From a bacterium (GTDB lineage Bacteria > Campylobacterota > Campylobacteria > Campylobacterales > Sulfurimonadaceae), in NCBI GenBank assembly GCA_018824305.1, contig JAHJGM010000026.1, positions 1 to 64,000 on the forward strand: DNA of 64,000 nt, read 5' to 3'. Made by a program: the position numbers and the translations under genes. This document shows, one piece after another, positions 28,549 to 38,208 of this stretch. Position 1 is the stretch's first letter; each line of letters opens with the position of its first letter. The notes under the pieces were generated by a model. The model was not told the origin of the DNA and ran no database searches. It saw only the letters and a list, made by a program, of their open reading frames with translations.

Positions 28549-28604
28549 ATTTTAACTTTAAATGATATTTTTTGTTGATTGGTATCATTCTATCAAATTT
28601 ACTC

Positions 28605-29435
28605 TTAATACTCTATACCCATCCTTTGCAGACTTTCTTCATAATGTTTTATCTCTTCTGATTTTTGATGTTTTTGCGCACCTTGAAGTAAAAGCTTGTA
28701 TTTTTTCACAAGCATCTCTTTTACCTCATCTTCCCTTACATGCGAAGTGCCCTCTGGGTATAAAGCCAAAAGTTTTTCTAACGCTTTAACTCTAAATCTG
28801 TCCATACCCCAATATTTAGTCGAGAGTTGGTCATCATTGCCCCCATATTTTACGATCAACGGCTTTTCTATAAGTCCTGCTTTATACTTACATGTAATCC
28901 TTAGCCAAAGGTCATAATCTTCACATACTTCTAAACTTTCGTCAAACAGTCCTATATCATCAAAAATACTTTTATGTATAAGCGCCGAAGATGGTGCAAT
29001 AATGCAATGAGAAAGACACTTATCAAAAATATCTCCGCTATGTTTATGAAACTTTTTTGGGATCTTTACCTCTTTATCATCTCGTATCCATTTCTCATCC
29101 GTATATGAAAACATCAGCTCTTTATCGCTTGCATGTAAGGCTACATGGTAAGCAAGTTTTTCTTCAAACCACTCATCGTCTGAATCCAAAAATGCGATCC
29201 ATTCGTTTGAACAAAGAGCTATGCCGAGATTTCTGGCAGATGACACGCCTGCATTTTCTTGATAGCGGTAGATTATGGATGGGAAATCTTTTTGAATTTG
29301 TGAGGTTGTATCGGTTGAACCGTCGTCTATGACGATCACTTCTGTCGGTTGATGTGTTTGAGCGTAAACTGAGTTTAACGCTCTTTTTAAGACTTCGTAG
29401 CGGTTGTATGTAGGTATGACTACGGAGATTTTCAC
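28605..29435 (-). CDS. glycosyltransferase family 2 (GT-A)
   Basis: 276 aa. N-terminal ISVVIPTYNRYEVLKRAL, EVIVIDDGSTDTTSQ, NEWIAFLDSDDEWFEEKL with the DSDD metal site, and CEDYDLWLRI as the probable catalytic-base region. The C-terminus ends in Lys/Glu-rich helices. The donor is unknown. It overlaps mqnE by 4 bases, an unexpected coupling of menaquinone synthesis with a glycan gene. Confidence 0.88.
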   Translation of the reverse strand: MKISVVIPTYNRYEVLKRALNSVYAQTHQPTEVIVIDDGSTDTTSQIQKDFPSIIYRYQENAGVSSARNLGIALCSNEWIAFLDSDDEWFEEKLAYHVALHASDKELMFSYTDEKWIRDDKEVKIPKKFHKHSGDIFDKCLSHCIIAPSSALIHKSIFDDIGLFDESLEVCEDYDLWLRITCKYKAGLIEKPLIVKYGGNDDQLSTKYWGMDRFRVKALEKLLALYPEGTSHVREDEVKEMLVKKYKLLLQGAQKHQKSEEIKHYEESLQRMGIEY

Positions 29436-30466
29436 CAGACTTTGATCTCGTTGTAGACACTGTCTCGCTCTACGGGAGTAAATCCGCTGTTTTTTATAAG
29501 CTGGACGAATTCGTCTATCTTCATACCGTTTGCACTCTTAGCACCTGCAGCCGAGTTTATGGACTCTTTTTCGATCGTTCCGTCCATATCGTTTGCACCG
29601 AACTCTTGAGCGATGAGAGCAAGATTTACCGTCGAAGTTACCCAGTACGCTTTTAGATTAGGTACATTATCTAGCACCAAACGGCTGATAGCCATAGTGC
29701 GGAGTATCTCGTTTGCGGTGATATCTTTTTTCACGTTTAGAAAGTTATTTTCAGTCTGGTAGACAAGAGGGATAAAACAGTTAAATCCGCCCGTCTCATC
29801 CTGCAAGTCACGGATGCGCATCATGTGATCTATGCGGTGCTCGCGGTTTTCTACATGTCCAAAAAGCATCGTGACATTGCTTTTTTTGCCTCTTTGGTGC
29901 CATTTTTTGTGGATTTCAAGCCATTGAGCCGATGTCACCTTACCCTTACAGATGTAGTCTCTCACCTTCTCATCAAAGATCTCAGCTCCACCGCCGGGCA
30001 TAGAGTCGACGCCGTTTTCTACCATAAGGTCGAGTATCTCGTCATAACTTTTGTTGTACTCTTCTGAGAGAAAATGCACCTCAGCGGCCGTGAGAGCCTT
30101 TACATGTAAGTGAGGATAAGCCGTTTTTATCTTTTTAAATACCTCCAAATACCATTCTAATCCCGTGTTTGGATTATGTGCAGAGACAATGTGCACCTCT
30201 TTAATGCCGCGCGAGTCTATATCTTTTACGATCTCCATGATCTCATCGTGCGTCATCGTGTACTGGTTCGGGTTTTTACGGCTTGCGCTGTATGCACAGA
30301 ATTTACATACATCTTTACACACATTCGTCGGATTTATATGACGGTTGATATTAAAATAGGTTTTTTTGTCATGCAGTTCTTTTCGTTTTTTATCGGCCAT
30401 CTCTGCCAGATCAAAAAAGTCCATTTCATACATCTTCAGTGCTTCTTCAAAAGAGATTCTGCTCAT
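29432..30466 (-). CDS. mqnE: aminofutalosine synthase MqnE (radical SAM)
   Basis: 344 aa. Adds SAM-derived adenosyl to 3-[(1-carboxyvinyl)oxy]benzoate in the futalosine menaquinone pathway. The radical SAM motif is CKDVCKFCAYS (C-x3-C-x2-C, about residues 51-58), followed by EVHIVSAHNPNTGLEWY and GVDSMPGGGAEIFDEKVR, which separate MqnE from MqnC. Normal length. It is the first gene of the minus-strand series. A TATAAT at 30519-30524 facing left and an AAGGC before the ATG suit its expression. Confidence 0.92.
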   Translation of the reverse strand: MSRISFEEALKMYEMDFFDLAEMADKKRKELHDKKTYFNINRHINPTNVCKDVCKFCAYSASRKNPNQYTMTHDEIMEIVKDIDSRGIKEVHIVSAHNPNTGLEWYLEVFKKIKTAYPHLHVKALTAAEVHFLSEEYNKSYDEILDLMVENGVDSMPGGGAEIFDEKVRDYICKGKVTSAQWLEIHKKWHQRGKKSNVTMLFGHVENREHRIDHMMRIRDLQDETGGFNCFIPLVYQTENNFLNVKKDITANEILRTMAISRLVLDNVPNLKAYWVTSTVNLALIAQEFGANDMDGTIEKESINSAAGAKSANGMKIDEFVQLIKNSGFTPVERDSVYNEIKVW

Positions 30467-30509
30467 ATATTGCCTTTTAAAATAATTGATTAAAATTTAA
30501 TTTTTGAAA

Positions 30510-30540
30510 TTGACTCGAATTATAACCAATATACTATAAT
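30510..30540 (+). promoter_or_regulatory. sigma-70 promoter of glnD, overlapping a divergent mqnE promoter
   Basis: TTGACT (30510-30515), 19-base spacer, TATAAT (30535-30540), 27 bases before the glnD ATG. On the opposite strand TATAAT reads at 30519-30524 inside the spacer and points to mqnE. The two promoters therefore share DNA and may exclude each other. Confidence 0.6.
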
Positions 30541-30567
30541 GTTAAAAATATAATAAAAGATTTTAAG

Positions 30568-33075
30568 ATGGATATCATACTTCAAATAGAAAATACGATC
30601 GAGCAAAACGGCTCGGACTTTGAACTTTCAAAAGTCTTCAAACAATATATCAAAGAGTATAAGGACTCCCTTCCAGCCCTTTTTGAGAAAAATCAGGGAA
30701 AAGATTTTTTAGTCAAACACACCAAAGAGCTAGACAAGATAATCTCGTTGATGTACAAAACGGTACTGCGCAGAACTTTTGGTATCTACGTCCCTATGAG
30801 CACCTCTATCCCCATCACTATAGTCGCTCTAGGAAGTTACGGCAGAGAGCAGCTTTGTGTCCACAGTGATATAGACTTGATGATAGTGTACGCAAAATGC
30901 GATGGCTACAACACGGACCTTATTATAGAAAAGTTTTTATATCTTGCTTGGGATGCAGGGCTCAAGCTTGGACACCGCGTGCATGAGCTAAAAGATATCA
31001 TCAAAGCCTCAAGAGAAGATATCACCATCAAGACGGCACTTATGGAATCCCGTTTTATTACAGGTTCGAACTTCACGTGGCACGGTGCACAAAAAGAGCT
31101 AAACAAGGTCAGACTCGACAATCAAAAAGAGTTTATTTTAGCAAAGATAGATGAAGCGACTTCAAGAAGAAAGAAATATCCGACTTCCATGCAGCCAAAC
31201 ATTAAAGAGAGCATCGGCGGACTCCGCGATTCGCAGCTGATCTTTTGGATAGCCAAGACGATCTATGATGTCCAGTCACTCAAAGACCTCAGTGGAACGC
31301 TTTTCACGGACGATGAGTATAACGAATACCGTGTCTCGCTTGAACTTCTCTTTCGTGTACGAAGTGCCCTGCACCTGATCAACAATAAACAAGAGGATAG
31401 ATTGTCTCTTGAACAGATGCCGCAAATCAGCCATATGTTAGGTTTTGCAAATGAAAGAAAAATGGCTACAAAGCTATTTCAATCCCTTTGGCGTGTCAAC
31501 AACTTCACCCAGATATTCGTTAAAAAGATGGTCAGAACGTACATAGCGAGATTAGACAATTTTAAAGAGCTAAAAAACGCTCGACTCTCACGCGGTATCT
31601 TTCTTATGGACAACAGGCTTTACGCTTCTTATAATCTCAAAGCCCAACCCATTGAAAAACTCCTTGATATCCTTATCTCGTTACCGGATGTACATTACAG
31701 ATATGATTCCGGATTTTTGCACCTTTTTACATATTCGATCATCAAACATCCTTTACATGCAAAAGTATATAACCTGCTCAAAGAGCTGTTTAAAAGAGAT
31801 AATTCCTACTGCTTTTTAAAACTGTTTTATGATGCCGGCATACTACACCAGCTCATCAGCAGCTTCAGAAAAGTGATGTTTTTGCCTCAGTTCGACGGCT
31901 ATCATCATTATCCGGTAGATATTCACTCTATTAAATGTGTTCAGGCACTAGAAACTATCAAGGAACCATATATCAAAGCAATCTATGAGACATTGAGTGT
32001 TGAAGAAAAACTGCTTCTTAAAATCTCTGTTTTGCTTCACGATACAGGCAAAGGCAGAAAACAAGATCACAGCGAAGTCGGTGCTAAACTGATCACACAG
32101 TTTGCAAAGCAGCTGAAGTTTAAAGATGAAGCGATCGACCGTGCAGTCACGATCATCAAAAATCATGTGTTAATGAGCAATGTCGCCTTTAGAGAAAATA
32201 TACACCACGAAGAAACCCTATACAAGTTTCTCTCTAATATAAAAGATGAAAAAAACCTCAAACTTTTATATATCCTGACATATTCAGATATCAACGGTGT
32301 CGGCGATGGTGTTTACACTTCATTTAGTGCAAAACTTCTAAAAGAGCTCTATATAAATGCTCTTGAAGTAGCTAAACAAAGTGACAGGATCAGTGATGCG
32401 ACAAAACGCATACAGATAGAAAAACGTATCAAAAACTCTGAGGAGTATGTGACTCTTTCTAAAATAGAGCAGAAAAAAGTTTTAGAGATAGAATCGAATC
32501 TATTTTATTTCAAGCACTCTGCTGAAGAGATCATAGAGATCGTCAAAAAAGCCAGACAAACAGACAATTTTAGTTTCAATGTCACTAACAAGACAAGACT
32601 AAGCATAGAGATATTTAGACGCGTTCCGTTGAATATCTCTTATCTGCTTGCAAATCTGAGCTATTTAGATGTCGGTTCTATGGATATCTTTACGCTTTTT
32701 GACGGTATCAAGTACTTTAAAATAGAATTTTCAGAGAATATCGAAAACGATACGATCGAACAGATAGAGCAGATCGTTGAAGACTCTTTTGATATGAGCA
32801 AAACTATAAATATTAAAAAACCCAATATTAAAAGAGATGAAATAAGTGTAGACTGTGAACACTCCCAAGCATATGCAGAACTCAGTATCTACACAAAAAA
32901 TCAACGCGGGTTGTTAGCGTATATTATGGATATATTCGAGCAAAACAGTATCAACATCGCTACTGCCAAAGTACATTCTACTAAAACAAAAGCAAGAGAC
33001 CACTTTTTAATCGAAAAACAAAATAATGTGTGCAATAATATTGAAAATCTTTTTAAATCACTAAGTGAAGGATAA
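30568..33075 (+). CDS. glnD: bifunctional [protein-PII] uridylyltransferase / removing enzyme GlnD
   Basis: 835 aa nitrogen sensor that modifies PII. The nucleotidyltransferase motif GSYGREQLCVHSDIDL starts near residue 89 and keeps the Asp pair. The HD phosphohydrolase motif LLHDTGKGRKQDHSE is near 490. A clear ACT domain lies at ~770-830 (ELSIYTKNQRGLLAYIMDIF). The first of the usual two ACT domains is hard to see (about 690-760). It lies 6 bases before glmS, so nitrogen sensing and glutamine-dependent amino-sugar synthesis are likely co-transcribed. The start has a weak ribosome-binding site. Confidence 0.9.
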   Translation: MDIILQIENTIEQNGSDFELSKVFKQYIKEYKDSLPALFEKNQGKDFLVKHTKELDKIISLMYKTVLRRTFGIYVPMSTSIPITIVALGSYGREQLCVHSDIDLMIVYAKCDGYNTDLIIEKFLYLAWDAGLKLGHRVHELKDIIKASREDITIKTALMESRFITGSNFTWHGAQKELNKVRLDNQKEFILAKIDEATSRRKKYPTSMQPNIKESIGGLRDSQLIFWIAKTIYDVQSLKDLSGTLFTDDEYNEYRVSLELLFRVRSALHLINNKQEDRLSLEQMPQISHMLGFANERKMATKLFQSLWRVNNFTQIFVKKMVRTYIARLDNFKELKNARLSRGIFLMDNRLYASYNLKAQPIEKLLDILISLPDVHYRYDSGFLHLFTYSIIKHPLHAKVYNLLKELFKRDNSYCFLKLFYDAGILHQLISSFRKVMFLPQFDGYHHYPVDIHSIKCVQALETIKEPYIKAIYETLSVEEKLLLKISVLLHDTGKGRKQDHSEVGAKLITQFAKQLKFKDEAIDRAVTIIKNHVLMSNVAFRENIHHEETLYKFLSNIKDEKNLKLLYILTYSDINGVGDGVYTSFSAKLLKELYINALEVAKQSDRISDATKRIQIEKRIKNSEEYVTLSKIEQKKVLEIESNLFYFKHSAEEIIEIVKKARQTDNFSFNVTNKTRLSIEIFRRVPLNISYLLANLSYLDVGSMDIFTLFDGIKYFKIEFSENIENDTIEQIEQIVEDSFDMSKTINIKKPNIKRDEISVDCEHSQAYAELSIYTKNQRGLLAYIMDIFEQNSINIATAKVHSTKTKARDHFLIEKQNNVCNNIENLFKSLSEG

Positions 33076-33081
33076 TTATAT

Positions 33082-34896
33082 ATGTGCGGAATAGTCGGAT
33101 ACTTAGGATCTAAAAAAACAAAAGATATTTTACTTGATGGACTAAGTGAACTGGAATATCGCGGATATGATTCTGCCGGTATCGCCGTATTGCAAAATAA
33201 TAATTTTTCCGTATTTAAAGCAGTCGGAAAACTTGTAAATCTACAGGAAAAAGCCGCCACATTTGACCCAAGCGGTTTTGCGATCGGGATCGGCCATACA
33301 AGATGGGCGACACATGGAAAACCTACAGAGCTCAATGCTCATCCGCATCTTGGAGAAAGCTCTTATGTAGTTCATAACGGTATCATCGAAAACTACGCTG
33401 CACTTAAACGCAACCTCCAAGAAGACGGTATCAAGTTTTTAAGTCAGACCGATACGGAAGTGATCGTACACCTTTTTGAAAAAGAGCTAAAATCATCGGG
33501 TTCCGTCTTTAATGCATTTACCAAAACCATCTCTCAGCTTCACGGTGCATTTGCAATTTTATTGGTAACGAAATCTGAAAGTGACACTATCTTTTTTGCA
33601 AAACAGGGCTCACCTATGATTGTTGGACGTGACACGGAAGATGAGAAATACTTTGCATCTTCGGACACTCCTCTTATCGGCAAATGCAGTGAAGTGATCT
33701 ATCTTGATGATGGTGATTATGGCTATGTGACACCTAGTGAAATATCTATCTTCGATAAAAATGCACATAAAAAAGCTCCACACTTTTCCAAACTCTCGAC
33801 AAACAAACTCTCAGCACAAAAGAACGGTTTTAGATTTTTTATGGAAAAAGAGATCTATGAACAATCAGAAGTGATCATAGATACTTTGATGGGGCGTATT
33901 TCAGACAATGAAATCAACTTTGAAGAGCTGGACTCCAACCTTTTTGAAGGCATCAATGAGATCAAGCTTTGCGCATGCGGAACCTCTTACCACTCCGCAC
34001 TCGCTTCTAGCTATCTCTTTGAAAGATATGCAAAGATAAGAGTCTCAGTCGAGATCGCGAGCGAATTTAGATACAAAGAACCTCTTTTATGCAAAGACAC
34101 TCTTTTTGTAGCCATCTCACAAAGCGGTGAGACGGCGGACACGTTAGAGACACTAAAGATGGCTAAAGAAGCAGGTCTTAAAACTCTTGTGCTCTGTAAC
34201 GTCGATAACTCCTCTATGGTACGTCTTGCAGATGCTTCGATACTTACACGTGCAGGAATAGAAAAAGGCGTTGCATCTACCAAAGCGTTTGCTACGCAAG
34301 TCGTGGTCTTTTGGATGCTTACACTTTATATTGCGAAGATCAAAAACAGCCTGACTCCAAATGAGATTGAAAAACAGATATCCCTGCTCCGTGAGATACC
34401 TAGTGTTTTACAAATAAAAGACGGTCTGCATGAGAAGATCACAAGACTTTCAAAAAGATACCTTCACGGACACGGCTTTTTCTTCATCGGTCGTGACGTT
34501 TTTTATCCTCTTGCACTAGAGGGCGCTCTCAAACTAAAAGAGATAAGCTATCTCCATGCGGAGGGGTATCCATCAGGAGAGATGAAGCACGGTCCCATAG
34601 CTTTGGCAGATCCAGAACTCTTCACTATCGCCCTGCTTCCCCAACACATGCTTTATGAAAAAAGCAAAAGTAATGTAGAGGAATTAAGTGCCAGAGATTC
34701 GACTATCTGTGCTATCAGCCCAATAGAATTCGATAAAGCCGATGACTATATCAAAATATCAAATGTAAGAGATTATATGCTGGAGTTTTTTGAGATGATG
34801 GTAATCGTTCAGCTTTTATCTATGGAGATCGCGATAAGACTTGGCAATGATGTAGATATGCCGAGAAATTTAGCAAAAAGTGTCACGGTTGAGTAA
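33082..34896 (+). CDS. glmS: glutamine-fructose-6-phosphate aminotransferase GlmS
   Basis: 604 aa. Makes glucosamine-6-phosphate for peptidoglycan and for the glycan pathways in this window. The N-terminal glutaminase begins MCGIVGYLGSKKT with Cys2 as nucleophile, then ELEYRGYDSAGIAVL and HTRWATHGKP. Two SIS domains follow (CACGTSYHSALAS, then AISQSGETADTLETL; later KLKEISYLHAEGYPSGEMKHG). The C-terminus NLAKSVTVE is canonical. AAGGA precedes the ATG. Confidence 0.96.
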   Translation: MCGIVGYLGSKKTKDILLDGLSELEYRGYDSAGIAVLQNNNFSVFKAVGKLVNLQEKAATFDPSGFAIGIGHTRWATHGKPTELNAHPHLGESSYVVHNGIIENYAALKRNLQEDGIKFLSQTDTEVIVHLFEKELKSSGSVFNAFTKTISQLHGAFAILLVTKSESDTIFFAKQGSPMIVGRDTEDEKYFASSDTPLIGKCSEVIYLDDGDYGYVTPSEISIFDKNAHKKAPHFSKLSTNKLSAQKNGFRFFMEKEIYEQSEVIIDTLMGRISDNEINFEELDSNLFEGINEIKLCACGTSYHSALASSYLFERYAKIRVSVEIASEFRYKEPLLCKDTLFVAISQSGETADTLETLKMAKEAGLKTLVLCNVDNSSMVRLADASILTRAGIEKGVASTKAFATQVVVFWMLTLYIAKIKNSLTPNEIEKQISLLREIPSVLQIKDGLHEKITRLSKRYLHGHGFFFIGRDVFYPLALEGALKLKEISYLHAEGYPSGEMKHGPIALADPELFTIALLPQHMLYEKSKSNVEELSARDSTICAISPIEFDKADDYIKISNVRDYMLEFFEMMVIVQLLSMEIAIRLGNDVDMPRNLAKSVTVE

Positions 34897-34959
34897 AATT
34901 AATCAAATCTTAACAATTTATCTTATAGTATATAAGCAATAATAATAATTAGGACAGAT

Positions 34960-36801
34960 ATGAGTACTAAAAATCAATTTCTTTTAATCGTCACGTTAAT
35001 GTTAGCGGCTCTTGCTACGGCAACGATAGTAAATGTGGGTCTCAACTTCAGAGAATTCGCTATAAATGCCGCCGTAGACAAGGCAAAACTAACTGCCAAC
35101 ATAGTAAAAGACGGTCTGACGTCTCATATGGTCAACGGTATTATGGACAAACGTAAATACTTTTTAGACACTATCACTCAAAACAACGAAGTAAAAAAAC
35201 TTTGGATAGCAAGAGGCGAAAACGTTATCGACCAGTATGGCAAAGGTTTTAGCTATGAAAATGCCCGTGATGAGATGGATAGAGAGGTTCTTGCATCGGG
35301 ACAGATGATAAAGACGATTACAGAGAGTCCAGGCACTGTAAATCTTCGTATTACCATTCCGTATAAAGCTGACAGTACGGCTAAGGTAAGCTGTTTAGAA
35401 TGTCATAGTGTAAACGACGGGGCTATCCTAGGCGCGGTCAGTATGGAATTTGATATCAATAACGTCAGAAATGCCAGTACTCTTACAATTTTAAAAATAT
35501 TCGGGATCAATGTTTTATTTATATTTATTGCATTATTCGTATTAAATCATTATATCAAACCATACATGGAGCTTTTTGCTAATCTTAGAGAGGGGATTAA
35601 AAAAGCTCACAGTGGTGATTTCTCTCATAGATTTGATACAAGAGTCTCAGGGGAAGGAAAAGAGGTTGCAGATCAAATAAACACCCTTTTTCATAAGATG
35701 CAGGAGACCTTCGGTGAGATAAAACACAGCTTAGCCACGTTTGTAACAAGATCGAATATCGGATGTTCAGATCCTCTGTTTGAAGCAAAAATAATCATCA
35801 AAGAATTAGCTGATATCTATAAATTTAAAAAGACGATAGAACTTGATGATACAAAAACGCTTGTATATCAAAGAATCATTACCGTTTTACAAACAAAATT
35901 TGACATACATAATTTCTCATTTTTTGAAATCGATAGAATAAATAAGACAAGAGATGCCATATACATCTCCCATAAAAGTTTTTGTGATGCGAATGTAGAT
36001 AAAAATGTAGACTTATGCAGAGCTTACAGGACGGATACAGATATTATTTCTACAGACTTTCCAAATCTATGCAGCAGCTGTCACCATAATCAAGATGAGT
36101 ATGTCTGTATACCTTTTGATATTAACGATGAAGTTTCTTTAACATTAAATATAGTTGTTGAAAATATTACTCAATTTGATCAAGTCAATATGAGTATCAC
36201 AAGTATCAAAAACTATATCGAAGCGGCAAAACCTGTCATAGAGTCGAGAATCTTAACCGATAGACTAAGAGAAACTACTCTAAGAGATGGGATGACAGGT
36301 CTCTATAACAGAAGATTTTTAGAACAATTTATTGACAAGTTGGCAAAACAGGCACTTAGAGATGAAACACACTACAGTGTATTAATGCTTGATATAGATT
36401 ACTTTAAAATGGTCAATGACACTTATGGGCACGATGTGGGTGATATAGTCATCAGAGCACTTTCTGAAGTCATAAAAAAATCCGTAAGAGATGCCGATCT
36501 GGCGATCCGCTACGGTGGAGAAGAGTTTGTTGTCTTGCTGCATAACTCTACAAGAGAAGGCTCGATCGCTGTTGCACAAAAGATCCATGATGAGTTCAAC
36601 AAAATAAAATTCGATCTTAATGGAGAATCTTTACAAAAAACTATCAGTATCGGTATTTCCCAATTTCCAAGTGATGCGAACTCTATCTGGAAAGCTATTA
36701 AGTTCGCCGATACCGCACTATACTATGCAAAAGAGCATGGTAGAAATCAAGTTATAGAGTTCGAAGCAGAGATGTTTGACGGTGAAGGAGATAATTTCTA
36801 A
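34960..36801 (+). CDS. membrane diguanylate cyclase with periplasmic haem c motif (Tll0287-like sensor, HAMP, GGDEF)
   Basis: 613 aa. Membrane segments at about 6-26 and 181-203 enclose an exported sensor with CLECH at residues 145-149, a haem c site typical of Tll0287-like (DUF3365) domains. A HAMP-like linker follows. A cytoplasmic middle domain has Cys353, Cys371, Cys374 and Cys383 (CSSCHH at 371-376). The C-terminal GGDEF domain has GGEEF at 519-523 and an intact inhibitory site Arg510-x-x-Asp513. It should make cyclic di-GMP in response to redox state or a gaseous ligand (inference). AGGA lies 5 bases before the ATG. It ends in a strong hairpin and faces the CydA-like operon. Confidence 0.85.
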   Translation: MSTKNQFLLIVTLMLAALATATIVNVGLNFREFAINAAVDKAKLTANIVKDGLTSHMVNGIMDKRKYFLDTITQNNEVKKLWIARGENVIDQYGKGFSYENARDEMDREVLASGQMIKTITESPGTVNLRITIPYKADSTAKVSCLECHSVNDGAILGAVSMEFDINNVRNASTLTILKIFGINVLFIFIALFVLNHYIKPYMELFANLREGIKKAHSGDFSHRFDTRVSGEGKEVADQINTLFHKMQETFGEIKHSLATFVTRSNIGCSDPLFEAKIIIKELADIYKFKKTIELDDTKTLVYQRIITVLQTKFDIHNFSFFEIDRINKTRDAIYISHKSFCDANVDKNVDLCRAYRTDTDIISTDFPNLCSSCHHNQDEYVCIPFDINDEVSLTLNIVVENITQFDQVNMSITSIKNYIEAAKPVIESRILTDRLRETTLRDGMTGLYNRRFLEQFIDKLAKQALRDETHYSVLMLDIDYFKMVNDTYGHDVGDIVIRALSEVIKKSVRDADLAIRYGGEEFVVLLHNSTREGSIAVAQKIHDEFNKIKFDLNGESLQKTISIGISQFPSDANSIWKAIKFADTALYYAKEHGRNQVIEFEAEMFDGEGDNF

Positions 36802-36839
36802 ACTCTTTACGAATTAGATTAGCTTGATAGCACTTATGA

Positions 36840-36901
36840 AAGAGAGTCTAATAATATCCACGCTTTGAATCTAGGAGTTTTATAATAATTTTGACTCTCT
36901 T
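36840..36901. repeat. 9-bp inverted repeat in the glnD-glmS-GGDEF / CydA-like intergenic region
   Basis: AAGAGAGTC (36840-36848) and GACTCTCTT (36893-36901) flank 44 A+T-rich bases. It lies just before the large hairpin at 36957. No gene is visible in 36802-36956. It may be an operator or part of a longer 3' structure. Confidence 0.3.
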
Positions 36902-36956
36902 ACATCAGGGCTAATTCACTATTGATATAATCATATAAACTTTAATAATTAATGTG

Positions 36957-36992
36957 TTTCTTGCTAAAAGCCATTTAGCTTTTAGCAAGAAA
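36957..36992. terminator. strong bidirectional terminator
   Basis: TTTCTTGCTAAAAGC (36957-36971), 6-base loop, GCTTTTAGCAAGAAA (36978-36992): a perfect 15-bp stem. It is A-rich on the right, so it gives a T-run for minus-strand transcripts, and TTTC on the left. It separates the plus-strand diguanylate cyclase from the convergent CydA-like operon. Confidence 0.85.
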
Positions 36993-36999
36993 AAAGACT

Positions 37000-38199
37000 C
37001 TATACTAATGTATTTTTAAAGAGCGTAAACATGCCCCATGCAAAGTAAATGCCCATCCACGCAACCAAAATCCATAAGGTGGCCGTTCCTAGAACACGCG
37101 TTAATTTGTCATTTTGTCCGTCAAAGACAGTACCTTCATTTTTACCGACTTTCCACGCCATTCTTAATATAAATGCCACGCCCGTGACTCCCAAGAATAA
37201 AAATGTAAGAAGAAACATGATGGTACTTGGCCAATCGATATTCATCGTATATGTATAAATATTGTATCCGTGATCTGCCATTAAGTTATAGCGAATGATC
37301 TCACGGACTCCAGAAATAAGTAAAGCCACAACAACCAATACAACAGTTGTTATATAACTATTTTTATTCATTTTTGCCATCAACAACAATACCACGACAC
37401 CTGCAATGGTCGCTAAAGAGATAACACTCAAAAGCATATTTTCTTGTAGCATCCAAAGGATAAATAGAACGGCACTTACAAGTAATCCGCCCACAGCTGT
37501 CTTCGTACCAAGTTTTTTTGTGAATTCGATGTATTTACTAGTAAAATCTTTTCTAGTGCTCAAAAAATCACTGTAATTTTGTAAGAAAATTCCAAGTACG
37601 GGTATAACTAAACTCACCATAAATGCGAGTCTTATAAGATCATAGTGGAAATTAAGCCCTGAAGTATCAACAACACCATTTGGAGCATACCATGCAAGCC
37701 ATTTATCTGGTTGGATCGATTCTACAGCAAAGTTATGCATCAATACACCACAAAAAACAAGTATGGCAAACGATATCGTACCGATTAAAGTATTACTAGC
37801 TCTTCCTGCTTTATTGGCATAATAGTACCAATAATACATCAAATATCCAACAATAAGTGCGTAGATAAAAATAAATATCCATATTCCTGAAAGCGCATTT
37901 GTAGTGTACCAATTTGGATCATAGATAACCTGTGTAAACAGTAACGGTGCTACACCAAGAACAATTAAAATTGAAATACTGAGCTTACCCGTTTGAATTA
38001 AATGCGGTGTCAGTAATTTCCAGTTTGAGTCGCTTTTTTGCTGTGTACTTCCATAAATGGAAAGCCCCATACTGCCCAGTGCTAAGAGCACAAAAGCAAT
38101 ATGTAAAGCCCATGTTAAAACATAAAGTCCTTGAAAAACCACAGGATAAAAAGGAACTCCGGCGGGATCTCTTAGTAAATTTAAAATAGTTGCATCCAT
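37000..38199 (-). CDS. CydA-superfamily membrane protein without cytochrome c domain (CydA'-like paralogue)
   Basis: 399 aa with about nine hydrophobic segments. It is a paralogue of the gene just upstream. Compare LHIAFVLLALGSMGLSIYG with IHVLFSHTSVGAAILFAFL, and FHYDLIRLAFMVSLVIPVLG with FPHMFLRIGFMIMMSAVIGI. His residues at the head of both segments are kept, as expected for haem b ligands of the CydA family. It has no CxxCH and no clear Q-loop. AAGGAGT precedes the ATG at ideal spacing, and the gap from the upstream gene is 9 bases. It may replace CydB as the second subunit, as in CydAA'-type enzymes. That is inference. Confidence 0.6.
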   Translation of the reverse strand: MDATILNLLRDPAGVPFYPVVFQGLYVLTWALHIAFVLLALGSMGLSIYGSTQQKSDSNWKLLTPHLIQTGKLSISILIVLGVAPLLFTQVIYDPNWYTTNALSGIWIFIFIYALIVGYLMYYWYYYANKAGRASNTLIGTISFAILVFCGVLMHNFAVESIQPDKWLAWYAPNGVVDTSGLNFHYDLIRLAFMVSLVIPVLGIFLQNYSDFLSTRKDFTSKYIEFTKKLGTKTAVGGLLVSAVLFILWMLQENMLLSVISLATIAGVVVLLLMAKMNKNSYITTVVLVVVALLISGVREIIRYNLMADHGYNIYTYTMNIDWPSTIMFLLTFLFLGVTGVAFILRMAWKVGKNEGTVFDGQNDKLTRVLGTATLWILVAWMGIYFAWGMFTLFKNTLV

Positions 38200-38208
38200 A
38201 TCGACTCC

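Noticed and set aside
36073-36090. Second haem c site (CSSCH) in the diguanylate cyclase
   Set aside because: It falls after the second membrane segment, on the cytoplasmic side, where haem c is not attached. Metal binding is more likely.
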